Shown here one piece after another: positions 1-7,893 of a DNA stretch of 64,000 bases. The DNA comes from Aquimarina mytili (GTDB lineage: Bacteria; Bacteroidota; Bacteroidia; Flavobacteriales; Flavobacteriaceae): contig NZ_JAERQJ010000003.1 of NCBI RefSeq assembly GCF_016735115.1, forward strand, positions 62,001 to 126,000, given 5' to 3'. The notes under the pieces were generated by a model that was given only the letters and a program-made list of their open reading frames with translations, did not search any database and was not told the origin of the DNA. Each line of letters begins with the position of its first letter. Positions within the stretch are counted from its first letter, which is position 1. A program made the translations under genes and the position numbers.

Positions 1-184
1 ACAATTACGCGACGGATGGACTATTCTTACGGCAGATGGTAAACCCAGTGCACATTTTGAGCATGATGTAGCCATTATAGATGGTAAACCAGAGATTCTT
101 TCTACCTTCAAATATATCTATCAGGCTCTTGGCATCGAATCTGATGAAGAAGATGCTTTTAGACAAGAAGTATTGACGGTTTAG
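1..184 (+). CDS. map: Methionine aminopeptidase type I, C-terminal fragment
   Basis: The window opens inside this gene; about 60 C-terminal residues are readable in the frame that ends at the TAG at 182-184. The stretch DGKPSAHFEHD followed by a beta-strand and GKPEILSTF is the last part of the pita-bread fold of type I methionine aminopeptidases, and the Glu of FEHD matches the conserved metal ligand near the end of that family. The enzyme removes the initiator Met from new proteins in the cytoplasm. The following methyltransferase starts 46 bases downstream on the same strand, so the two may be co-transcribed. The N-terminal part lies outside the window. Confidence 0.9.
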   Translation, partial: QLRDGWTILTADGKPSAHFEHDVAIIDGKPEILSTFKYIYQALGIESDEEDAFRQEVLTV

Positions 185-230
185 CGCATTATGTTGTACT
201 CAAAGTTATTCTTTGTGTACCTTCAAAATT

Positions 231-998
231 ATGAAAAAGCTTTTCAAATTTATTCTTAACACCATCCCCAGGCCACTACTAATTCGGTTGAGTTATGTGA
301 TACGACCGGTTATTTCTTTATTGCTTAGAGGAAAAACCTATACAGATCCAATAGATGGAAAAAGTTTTTCTAAATTTTTACCTTATGGATATGGTAAACA
401 AAGAGATAATGTACTCTCTCCTTCTACCCTGTCATTAGAACGACATAGACTACTCTGGTTATATTTAAAAAACGAGACTAATTTTTTCACCACACCTTCA
501 AAGGTATTACATTTTGCTCCAGAACAAGCCTTTTATAAACGATTTAGAAAGCTAAAACACCTCGATTATACGACTACTGATCTTAATTCACCTTTGGCAG
601 ATGTAAAAGCAGATATCTGTAATCTTTCCTTTAAGGATAATCAATATGATATTATTTTTTGCAATCATGTGTTAGAGCATATCCCAGACGATACTAAAGC
701 TATGCAAGAGCTATTTAGAGTCTTAAAACCAGGAGGAATGGCGATTTTACAAATCCCACAAGATCTCAATCGAGAAACTACTTTTGAAGATGACTCTATT
801 ACCGATCCAGTCGAGCGAGCCAAAATATTTGGGCAATATGACCATGTTAGAGTGTATGGTAGAGATTATTTCGAAAAACTAAGATCAATAGGTTTTAGAG
901 TAGAAGAAATAGATTATACTGATACGATTACAAAAGAAGAAGTCGTTAAATACTGCCTTGCACCTGGAGAAATCTTACCGGTTTGTTATAAGCTTTAA
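231..998 (+). CDS. Class I SAM-dependent methyltransferase (methyltransferase-11 type)
   Basis: About 255 residues. The central part (residues about 85-175) has the order expected of a class I methyltransferase: a degenerate motif I (VLHFAPE instead of a GxGxG loop), an acidic motif II (TTDLNSP), then CNHVLEHI and the post-I strand RVLKPGGMAILQIP. The N-terminus is basic and hydrophobic (MKKLFKFILNTIPRPLL) and may sit on the membrane. The longer frame from 213 begins with TTG; the ATG at 231 gives the typical start and is preferred. The substrate is unknown. The degenerate SAM loop is the one oddity. Confidence 0.8.
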   Translation: MKKLFKFILNTIPRPLLIRLSYVIRPVISLLLRGKTYTDPIDGKSFSKFLPYGYGKQRDNVLSPSTLSLERHRLLWLYLKNETNFFTTPSKVLHFAPEQAFYKRFRKLKHLDYTTTDLNSPLADVKADICNLSFKDNQYDIIFCNHVLEHIPDDTKAMQELFRVLKPGGMAILQIPQDLNRETTFEDDSITDPVERAKIFGQYDHVRVYGRDYFEKLRSIGFRVEEIDYTDTITKEEVVKYCLAPGEILPVCYKL

Positions 999-1089
999 TT
1001 ACGCTTATTATAACACCCTAAACAATTAATATTCTTCTTTTTAATACCTTTACTGGTAAGAACACTAACTAACTTTCTCAACGCATACG

Positions 1090-4000
1090 ATGAAAATGAA
1101 GCCTACCCCAAAATTTTTGTTGTCAAAAATGGTTTTTACCGCCTTGTTGATGATTCTATGTAAAACAGCACAGGCACAACAAACAATAGACACATTAGTT
1201 GCGTATCAAAATTATAAGATAGCCGATTCTCTATTAGAGGTAGGTAAGTATAAAACCTCTATTACATACCTAAAAACCGCCTTACCCGCCTATAGAAAAG
1301 CTAAGAACTGGAAAATGGTATCGAATTGTCATAGTGATCTATCGGCATGTTACTGGAGAACTTCTGACTTAAAAAAAGCACTATTACATGCCCAAAGCGC
1401 CTTAAAAACAGCTACTCTTCACCTAGACAAAAATAGTATCGAAGAAGCCAATGCTTATGATAACCTTGGGAATTACTATGAAAATACTACAGAATATGAC
1501 AAAGTTTTTAATAATTACAAAAAGGCGTTAACGATAAGACAACAGAGATTACCTAAAAATCATCCCGAAATTGGACATTCTTATAATAATCTGGGTGTTT
1601 TTTACTTAAAAAAAGATGAGCTTCAAAAATCATTGGAATATTTAGAAAAAGCACTTACTATTTATTTAGAGTTTTATGGTCCTGATCATCCTAAAACAGG
1701 AACTTCTTATAATAACATTGGTGTAATCTACGATGATCTTGGGAAATACAGAAAAGCACTTGAATACTATAAAAAAGATTTGTCTATAGGTCTTAAAAAT
1801 CCTGATGAAAATCCTCTCCAAATAGGATACGGTTATATCAATGTAGGTGGAATCTACTACACCCTTAAAGAATATGATAAAGCCTTGGATTATTACGAAA
1901 AAGCCTTGGAAATAGTTATTAATGAAGGTGATCTTTACGGAATAATCGGAGTATACACTAACTTAGGATTACTATGGGACGATAAAGGAGAATACGATAA
2001 ATCTTTAAACTACCATAAAAAAAGTTTGGAAGTACAGTTTCAACTTTATGGCAATGAGCACCACGAAATACCAGTGGGTTATCTCAATATTGGCCTGGGT
2101 TACTATAACAAAGGTGATTTTGAGAAAGCAAAAGAATATTACAACCAAGCATTGCAAATGACTAGAACTTTAAATGGAGAAAATAATAGTGAGGTGGTCA
2201 ATATATATCAACATTTCGGTAACCTTCATACTCGAAGCAAAGAGTATGATATCGCTATGGAATATTATGAAAAAAGCTTAGTCATAGATCAGAGTATTAC
2301 AAAAGAAAACAGTCCCGATATCCCATGGTCATATATAGGAATTGGACAGATTTATTTTGAGAAAAAAATGTATTCAGAAGCATTGTATTATGCTCAAAAA
2401 GGTTTAAAGGCAATCCAAAACGCTTATGGCGAACAACATATTGAAGCTATTAATTCGTATAATAGTATTGCAGCAATTTATAGTAAACTAGGAAAATATG
2501 AAGAAGCTTTCAAACATTTAGACAAAGCATTACTTATTAACACCAAAAGGAAATTCACTAATGTTTCAAAAGGCTCATTTAACATAAACAAATACATAGA
2601 TCATAAAGGGCTATTAAAGACACTTCATTGCAAAGCAAATACACTCCAATCTTTATACAAAAAAACTCAAAAGCGGGAGTATTTTAACGAAAGTGTTACA
2701 ACTTATGAAAACATAGGTACCCTAATTGATAAAATGCGGCAATCTTATCAAAATCACCAGGACAAAATAACTTTTGCAAAGCATTCTAAAGATATATATA
2801 CCGATTTTATACAAACTCTTTTACTATCTGAAGATGTTTTGACCTCAAAACAAGCACTTCTATGTGCTGAAAAAAGTAGAGCCAATACCTTAAACGAACT
2901 TCTTATCGATTCTAATGCAAAAAAAATTGCCGGACTTCCCACAGAATTGCTAGAATTAGAAAAGAAATTAAAAATAAATCGTGCTTTTTTTCAATCTCAA
3001 ATAGTTGATGAGTGGTCTTACGGCAAAGTAGACACCATAAAAATTAGAGAATATGAAAATATGCTTTTCGAAATTAATAGGAAGCAAGACTCCCTATTAT
3101 CGGTACTAGAAAACAACTACACTAAATACTATCAGCTTAAACATCAAAACGATGTTATTTCGGTATCAGGAATTCAAAAGAAGCTTTCAGAAAACACTAC
3201 CTTACTTGAGTTTTTTACTTCAGACACTATTACGTACGCTTTTACCATCTCAAAAAATGACATTACCATAAAGAAATTAAAAACTCCTGATCTAACTCGA
3301 CAAATTGAACAATTTAACCAAGTTATTATCTCTAAAAACATGAAGGATTTTCAAAAGAAATCTCATGCTCTTTATGAAACACTATTAGCCCCTATTGCAA
3401 CTAAATTAAAGGGAGATGAACTTATTATTGTTCCAGATGGAGCCCTTTGGCATCTCAATTTTGAATTATTACTCTCCCAAAACACATTATCAAAATCAAT
3501 TAAAAGCTTCCCTTTTCTTCTTAAAGACTATGCCATAAGTTATGCCAACTCGGCTACCCTTTTATTTAAACCGCCAAAAGACTACACGCAAAATTCAGAG
3601 CTTTTAAAAGAATGTGTAGCTTTTTCTTTTTCAGATTCTATAAGTGTCTCTAGTGGACAAAGCTTATCGCTCGCAACATTAAGAAATAGCAATATAGACC
3701 TCCCTGGAACGCGTAAAGAAATTAATGCCATTGCTAATATTGTAGATGGCAAATATTATTATGGTGACCAAGCCATTGAAACTAATTTTAAAAATAATGC
3801 CGCCCGTTACAATATGATACATCTTGCTTTGCACGGAGAGGTTGATCATAAACACCCTGAGAATTCTAAACTTTATTTTACAAAAATCAAAGATTCCATA
3901 GAAGATAACATATTGTATGGCCATGAATTATTTGCCTTAGAAATTCCTGCTGAATTAACTGTACTTAGTGCTTGCAACACAGGTTCAGGAAAAATTGCCA

Positions 4001-4374
4001 AGGGAGAAGGTATTATGAGTTTAGGAAATGCCTTTCAATATGCAGGAACCAAAAGCCTATTATTAACAAGTTGGGAAGTATATGATGAAACCACTCCTAA
4101 ATTAATGCAGTATTTCTATTCAAACCTCAAAGAAGGGATGAATAAAAGTAAAGCCTTACAACAAGCTAAACTTAACTACCTAAAAAACTCAGATAATTAC
4201 CTTGCAGCTCCGGTATATTGGGGTGGGTTTTATTTGGTTGGAGATCCTTCGCCAATTCAATTTAAAAATAGTACCATATGGTATTGGATTATTGGATTAA
4301 GCATTCTTGCACTAGTTTCAGGTCTATTTTTATATAAGCTTAGATTGAAAAAACCTAAAAATAACATTGCCTAG
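1090..4374 (+). CDS. Exported TPR-repeat CHAT-domain protein with C-terminal membrane anchor
   Basis: This 1094-residue protein has a signal peptide (residues about 1-29, cleavage before QQTID), roughly ten tetratricopeptide repeats (about 60-490, many with a YEKALxI signature), a helical linker (about 520-690), a CHAT (caspase-like, clan CD) domain (about 780-1055) and a C-terminal transmembrane helix (about 1064-1084) followed by a basic tail. The caspase-type dyad is present: His915 in HLALHG and Cys962 in LSACNTG, followed by the usual GEGIMSLGNAF segment. The signal and anchor predict an envelope-located protein with the enzyme outside the cytoplasm, unlike cytoplasmic TPR-CHAT defence proteases. 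Its substrate is unknown. A double-glycine leader peptide gene begins 111 bases downstream on the same strand. Confidence 0.88.
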   Translation: MKMKPTPKFLLSKMVFTALLMILCKTAQAQQTIDTLVAYQNYKIADSLLEVGKYKTSITYLKTALPAYRKAKNWKMVSNCHSDLSACYWRTSDLKKALLHAQSALKTATLHLDKNSIEEANAYDNLGNYYENTTEYDKVFNNYKKALTIRQQRLPKNHPEIGHSYNNLGVFYLKKDELQKSLEYLEKALTIYLEFYGPDHPKTGTSYNNIGVIYDDLGKYRKALEYYKKDLSIGLKNPDENPLQIGYGYINVGGIYYTLKEYDKALDYYEKALEIVINEGDLYGIIGVYTNLGLLWDDKGEYDKSLNYHKKSLEVQFQLYGNEHHEIPVGYLNIGLGYYNKGDFEKAKEYYNQALQMTRTLNGENNSEVVNIYQHFGNLHTRSKEYDIAMEYYEKSLVIDQSITKENSPDIPWSYIGIGQIYFEKKMYSEALYYAQKGLKAIQNAYGEQHIEAINSYNSIAAIYSKLGKYEEAFKHLDKALLINTKRKFTNVSKGSFNINKYIDHKGLLKTLHCKANTLQSLYKKTQKREYFNESVTTYENIGTLIDKMRQSYQNHQDKITFAKHSKDIYTDFIQTLLLSEDVLTSKQALLCAEKSRANTLNELLIDSNAKKIAGLPTELLELEKKLKINRAFFQSQIVDEWSYGKVDTIKIREYENMLFEINRKQDSLLSVLENNYTKYYQLKHQNDVISVSGIQKKLSENTTLLEFFTSDTITYAFTISKNDITIKKLKTPDLTRQIEQFNQVIISKNMKDFQKKSHALYETLLAPIATKLKGDELIIVPDGALWHLNFELLLSQNTLSKSIKSFPFLLKDYAISYANSATLLFKPPKDYTQNSELLKECVAFSFSDSISVSSGQSLSLATLRNSNIDLPGTRKEINAIANIVDGKYYYGDQAIETNFKNNAARYNMIHLALHGEVDHKHPENSKLYFTKIKDSIEDNILYGHELFALEIPAELTVLSACNTGSGKIAKGEGIMSLGNAFQYAGTKSLLLTSWEVYDETTPKLMQYFYSNLKEGMNKSKALQQAKLNYLKNSDNYLAAPVYWGGFYLVGDPSPIQFKNSTIWYWIIGLSILALVSGLFLYKLRLKKPKNNIA

Positions 4375-4485
4375 TTCCCAGAGAAGTCTTAACGATTCGC
4401 TTTAAACCCTAAAAAATTCTTTTTTAAGGTAACATTTTGACTACTTGTTACATTAAAGATAGTTATTAATATAAATTATTTAATT

Positions 4486-4665
4486 ATGAAATTGACAAGT
4501 TTAAAACAATTTAAACAACTAAATTCTAGTGAGTTAAAACAAGTAAATGGTGGTGTTAGTAGAAAAGAGTATTGCAATACTTTAAATAACACTATCACTC
4601 ATAAAACATCATTTACATATACCGAAATACAATCTTTTGCTAAAGCATTAGCAGATCACTGTTAA
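4486..4665 (+). CDS. Small double-glycine leader peptide (bacteriocin-like or signalling precursor)
   Basis: This 59-codon ATG-to-TAA frame encodes a peptide whose first 23 residues look like a GG-type leader: MKLTSLKQFKQLNSSELKQV followed by NGG. The LxxxELKxVxGG pattern is the recognition signature cut by the peptidase domain of C39 ABC exporters. The predicted mature peptide has 36 residues starting VSRKEYC, with only two cysteines (positions 7 and 36), the last being C-terminal; this would suit a single disulfide. No C39 exporter or modifying enzyme is in the window, though Bacteroidota often encode these elsewhere. It lies just downstream of the TPR-CHAT gene and before a hairpin at 4682-4709. 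Function is not known. Confidence 0.72.
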   Translation: MKLTSLKQFKQLNSSELKQVNGGVSRKEYCNTLNNTITHKTSFTYTEIQSFAKALADHC

Positions 4666-4681
4666 GATTATAGTATTCAAT

Positions 4682-4709
4682 CCGGGTATTTGCATCGTTA
4701 AATGCCCGG
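4682..4709. terminator. Convergent hairpin between leader peptide gene and apbE
   Basis: A 10-bp stem (CCGGGTATTT / AAATGCCCGG, one G-T wobble) with an 8-base loop lies between the peptide gene (+) and apbE (-). It overlaps the last codons and stop of apbE. T tracts on both sides are weak, so it may act as a modest bidirectional terminator. Confidence 0.5.
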
Positions 4710-5693
4710 AAATTGATTTACAGCAAGGGTTTTCAGCTCCTTGTTCTCATTTTCATAAATAAAAAACACTTTAAGCTCTGGGTGCGTTTTTAAAAATTCT
4801 TTTGATTTTTCTAATCCCATCGACATGAATGCGGTAGCATAGGCATCGGCTTCCATACAGGTACTTGTAAGTACTGAAACACTTAACAGATTAGATTTAT
4901 GAGGATAGCCGGTTTTTGTATCAATAATATGTGCATACCGATTACCTTGCTCATCAACTTTATATTTTCGATAACTTCCAGAAGTTGCCATCGCTTCATT
5001 TTGTAATGAAATTACTTTATTATAGGACTGAGTAGTATCAAAATTAGGATCTTCAATCCCTATTCGCCAAGGTTTTTGTTTTAGGATATTGCTTCCTTTA
5101 CCTCGTATTTCACCACCAATCTCTACCAAATAATTTTTGAATCCCTTACTCTCCAGAAATTCAGCAAATACATCCACGGCATATCCTTTAGCTAATGCAT
5201 TAAAGTCAATAAACGAATTCGGGTTTCTTTTTACAATTTTGCCATCTTTAAGAAATACTTTATCCAATCCCACAGAAAGCAACAAACTATCAATTTTAAG
5301 ACTATCTAACGACGTTACTTTTCCTTCTGGACCAAAATCCCAGGCATTAACCAAAACTCCAATGGTAGGATCAAAAGCACCTTCAGTTTCTTTATATATT
5401 GCCTTCGAGGTCTTGAATACTTTTATAAAATGATCATCAAGAACCACGGTCGTATCTCCTTGATTAATTTTAGATATATCAGAATCCTTTATGTATGTTG
5501 ACATGGATTGATTAATCACGGTGATCAAACTATCGTATGATTTAGAAAAATCAAGTTCTTTGTGGTCCAAAAACTGAACAGAAAATGTGGTACCAAAAGC
5601 TTTTCCGCTTGTAAAATTAAGGTGTAATTTTGAATCTTCTCTACAAGAAATCAGTAAAATAATTACAACACCAAAAATCAGCTTTTTTAACAT
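4698..5693 (-). CDS. apbE: FAD:protein FMN transferase, lipoprotein
   Basis: The 331-residue protein starts with a lipoprotein signal (lipobox LISC, Cys17), so it acts on the periplasmic face. Family motifs are clear: the FNALAKGYAVD segment, VEIGGEIRGKG, the ATSGSYRKY turn, AHIIDTKTGYP, and EADAYATAFM. ApbE transfers FMN from FAD onto a Thr of NqrB and NqrC (and RnfG-type proteins), with Mg2+. It lies about 2 kb from the nqr operon on the same strand but separated by other genes, and 5 bases downstream of a small unknown gene with which it probably forms an operon. All core residues look intact. Confidence 0.93.
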   Translation of the reverse strand: MLKKLIFGVVIILLISCREDSKLHLNFTSGKAFGTTFSVQFLDHKELDFSKSYDSLITVINQSMSTYIKDSDISKINQGDTTVVLDDHFIKVFKTSKAIYKETEGAFDPTIGVLVNAWDFGPEGKVTSLDSLKIDSLLLSVGLDKVFLKDGKIVKRNPNSFIDFNALAKGYAVDVFAEFLESKGFKNYLVEIGGEIRGKGSNILKQKPWRIGIEDPNFDTTQSYNKVISLQNEAMATSGSYRKYKVDEQGNRYAHIIDTKTGYPHKSNLLSVSVLTSTCMEADAYATAFMSMGLEKSKEFLKTHPELKVFFIYENENKELKTLAVNQFPGI

Positions 5694-5698
5694 ATTAC

Positions 5699-6076
5699 CT
5701 AATTAAGATGCGTTTCTACAACCTGCAATCCAGCGTATTCTAAAATATAATCTTCATTCAATACCACAGGTTTATTTGGATTTTTTGCATTTTGCAGCCC
5801 CACGCCTGCATAAAACACTTTGGCTTCTTGTTCTCTTGCATGTTTTTTAAACGATTCCATCCAAATCATATCATAATTATGAGGATTATCGGGATAAGAA
5901 ATGGCCTTTACCAAAACAAAATATCTTTGATTGGTGTTATCTATACACACAAACTGAGGATGTTTTCCCAGCTTACTATTAATTGCAATAAATTCGAAGC
6001 CTTTTTTCTCTAATTCTTCCCCTACAATATTCATGGCAAGGTTGTGCAATTCTTGTTTTGTCAATATCCTAGTCAT
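5699..6076 (-). CDS. Conserved flavobacterial protein of unknown function, apbE partner
   Basis: This 125-residue soluble protein has no signal peptide or membrane helix. It begins with a helix (LTKQELHNLAMNIVGEELEKKGFEF), then alternating strands including FVCIDN, RYFVLVKAI and AKVFYAGVGL. The helix-then-strands order with scattered acidic and Lys residues is reminiscent of small nuclease-like folds, but no catalytic motif can be named. It sits directly upstream of apbE (5-base gap), which suggests a shared transcript. It has none of the Fe-S or FAD motifs of NqrF. Function unknown; the gene itself is well supported. Confidence 0.75.
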   Translation of the reverse strand: MTRILTKQELHNLAMNIVGEELEKKGFEFIAINSKLGKHPQFVCIDNTNQRYFVLVKAISYPDNPHNYDMIWMESFKKHAREQEAKVFYAGVGLQNAKNPNKPVVLNEDYILEYAGLQVVETHLN

Positions 6077-6083
6077 AGCGGTG

Positions 6084-6091
6084 CAAAGATA
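6084..6091 (-). promoter_or_regulatory. Bacteroidota -7 element upstream of the apbE unit
   Basis: TATCTTTG (minus strand) fits the TAnnTTTG -7 consensus of Bacteroidota sigma-A. It ends only 7 bases before the ATG at 6076, which predicts a nearly leaderless transcript. No TTG is seen at -33 spacing. Confidence 0.4.
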
Positions 6092-6190
6092 TTATTTTGA
6101 ACGTATAATTCAGAAAAATATCAATAGTAAAAAGGGATTAAGAACCCACACTTTCCTACGCAGGAAGACTACATATATTTATCTATAAAA

Positions 6191-7069
6191 CTACTTAAAT
6201 CGTATAAAACGGGCTTCATCAAAATAATAACTTGGCGTATACACAGGTTCATTTTTATCAAAACGATACCATGGAGAAATTGAAACGTTTTCAAAATTTT
6301 TAAGTAAACAAACACTCTGCGCAGGAGTATTGCCTTGAGCTAAGAGGTACATCTTATCCCCTAGTTCATTTACAATTTCATCAACAATGATTTCAATGTG
6401 CCCGGGAGAACCAGGTTTGACTAACATATCACCTATTTTAATATCATCAACCTCAACTTTTTCAAGCTCGGTATGCATAGATAATGTACCTGCATACGTA
6501 TAAATCAGGTTTAAATATTTATAAAAATTGCTTTTAGAATGGTTTGGGGATGCTGTTTTATGAAACGTAACTCTATTACCAGATATTTTGGGTCGATAGC
6601 CTTCTGCATATTTAATCCAGGAACAATAATGACCTGATGTAAAATTAAATCCTATTTCATCCTTTCTGTTTTGTTGCCATAAATATTCAGATCGTATTCG
6701 CATTAAAGCATCTGCACATTGCTGTAATCCATTTTTTGGCACCGAAATCTCTAAAATTGCCTCATGCCAATCTTGTGCAAAATACTCAGTATCATCATAA
6801 TTAATAATTTTACTCCCATAGGGTTTTAATGGATAATATCGAAGATAATTTTCAAACGAGTTTTTGTCATAAATAACTCTTTTATACCCTTCGGGAACGA
6901 GTACTCTTGTAGCAATAGAATCCCCTTTTACATTTATAAAATCAGGTTCATAAATAACATTTGCCACAACTCCCTTTACATGATTTGCAACCAGTTTTGT
7001 ACTGCTCATATTTCTTAATAGTAAAAGAAGAATCACAGCAATGCAAATAGAAACAATATACTTTTTCAT
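6191..7069 (-). CDS. DUF4846 family exported or membrane-anchored protein
   Basis: A 292-residue protein with an N-terminal hydrophobic segment (residues 3-20) that is either an uncleaved anchor or a signal. The body matches what I recall of DUF4846: GYKRVIYDKNSFENYLRYYPLKP near residues 60-85, the LQQCADALMRIRSEYL helix, FTSGHYCSW, and the C-terminal block AQGNTPAQSV followed by SPWYRF. A GDMLVKPGSPGHIEIIVDE segment resembles the loop and His of papain-like NlpC/P60 or CHAP folds, but the catalytic assignment is my inference. It lies alone on the minus strand between the apbE unit and a divergent barrel gene. Substrate unknown. Confidence 0.75.
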   Translation of the reverse strand: MKKYIVSICIAVILLLLLRNMSSTKLVANHVKGVVANVIYEPDFINVKGDSIATRVLVPEGYKRVIYDKNSFENYLRYYPLKPYGSKIINYDDTEYFAQDWHEAILEISVPKNGLQQCADALMRIRSEYLWQQNRKDEIGFNFTSGHYCSWIKYAEGYRPKISGNRVTFHKTASPNHSKSNFYKYLNLIYTYAGTLSMHTELEKVEVDDIKIGDMLVKPGSPGHIEIIVDEIVNELGDKMYLLAQGNTPAQSVCLLKNFENVSISPWYRFDKNEPVYTPSYYFDEARFIRFK

Positions 7070-7214
7070 AGGACTATAATAGTTGTACGAATTAAAAAAT
7101 TAAGATGTGTGAAAAATAGCCCTTTACATTTTGTTTAACAAAACATTAACAAACAATATAATTTTAACACAAGTCTTTTAAAGCAATTACTAATAAAATC
7201 TTAAAATAAAATTT

Positions 7215-7820
7215 ATGAATTTAAAAACGGCTTACACACTCTTAGTGCTCACAATTACATTTTCTATTACCACGTATGCTCAAGAAGAACAAGATTATGG
7301 CTTTAATAAAGGCGACTTCTATGTTTCAGGAGCTTTTAAATATAGCAGTTTAATAAGTGATCAGTTTTACCCAGACAATGAATTATTTGTAGAACCATCT
7401 TTTGGATACTTTATATCTGACAATATTTCTCTGGGAGTTCAATCAGAATTCTTATTAAGTAATACTGACAATTATGATGCATTTGGAGTAGGTGTTAATG
7501 GTCGCTATTATTTTATACCTAAAAAAAGATTTAATGTATTTACCGAACTAGCAGTAGATTATTCTAATACTAAAAGCAGTTTTAGTTCTTTTAGAGACAA
7601 TACAGAAGCTTTTAGCACAACATTCTCAACAGGTTTAAACTATTTCATTACAAAAAATCTATCCTTATTTGCGAAATTTGAAATTTTAGACTACAGCTAC
7701 TCAGAAGTTGATGTAAACTCTGGTAGTTTTTTCCAATTTCAAAACCCACGTAGTTACGATAATCACACATTAAGAATAGGTCCAGAAAATTTACACCTAG
7801 GAATTTTATATAAATTTTAA
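7215..7820 (+). CDS. Outer-membrane beta-barrel protein
   Basis: A 201-residue protein with a signal peptide (MNLKTAYTLLVLTITFSITTYA, cleavage before QEEQDYG). The mature part alternates strands of aromatic and polar residues with short turns (GDFYVSGAFKYSSL, FVEPSFGYFISDNISLGVQSE, NVFTELAVDYSNT, LSLFAKFEILDYSYS) and ends LHLGILYKF, with the terminal Phe used for barrel assembly. Eight strands fit the length, as in small OmpX/OmpW-like barrels. It is monocistronic: the next gene is convergent and a strong hairpin follows. The ligand or role is not evident. Confidence 0.82.
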   Translation: MNLKTAYTLLVLTITFSITTYAQEEQDYGFNKGDFYVSGAFKYSSLISDQFYPDNELFVEPSFGYFISDNISLGVQSEFLLSNTDNYDAFGVGVNGRYYFIPKKRFNVFTELAVDYSNTKSSFSSFRDNTEAFSTTFSTGLNYFITKNLSLFAKFEILDYSYSEVDVNSGSFFQFQNPRSYDNHTLRIGPENLHLGILYKF

Positions 7821-7841
7821 TCCATCAAATGCTCAAAAAAA

Positions 7842-7866
7842 ACCGATACAAGTACATTGTATCGGT
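7842..7866. terminator. Bidirectional intrinsic terminator between barrel gene and nqrF
   Basis: A perfect 9-bp stem (ACCGATACA / TGTATCGGT) with a 7-base loop, preceded by an A-run and followed by CTTTTATTTTAT. The flanks give U-tracts on both strands, suiting convergent nqrF (-) and the barrel gene (+). Confidence 0.85.
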
Positions 7867-7893
7867 CTTTTATTTTATAATTATTTTGAAGAA

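Noticed and set aside
213..230. Extended TTG start of the methyltransferase
   Set aside because: The ATG at 231 gives the natural MKKLFKF start, and the extra six residues have no family support.
5699..6076. Reading this gene as an NqrF subunit because it lies near nqr
   Set aside because: It lacks Fe-S cysteines, FAD and NAD motifs, and the real nqrF is at 7894-9204.
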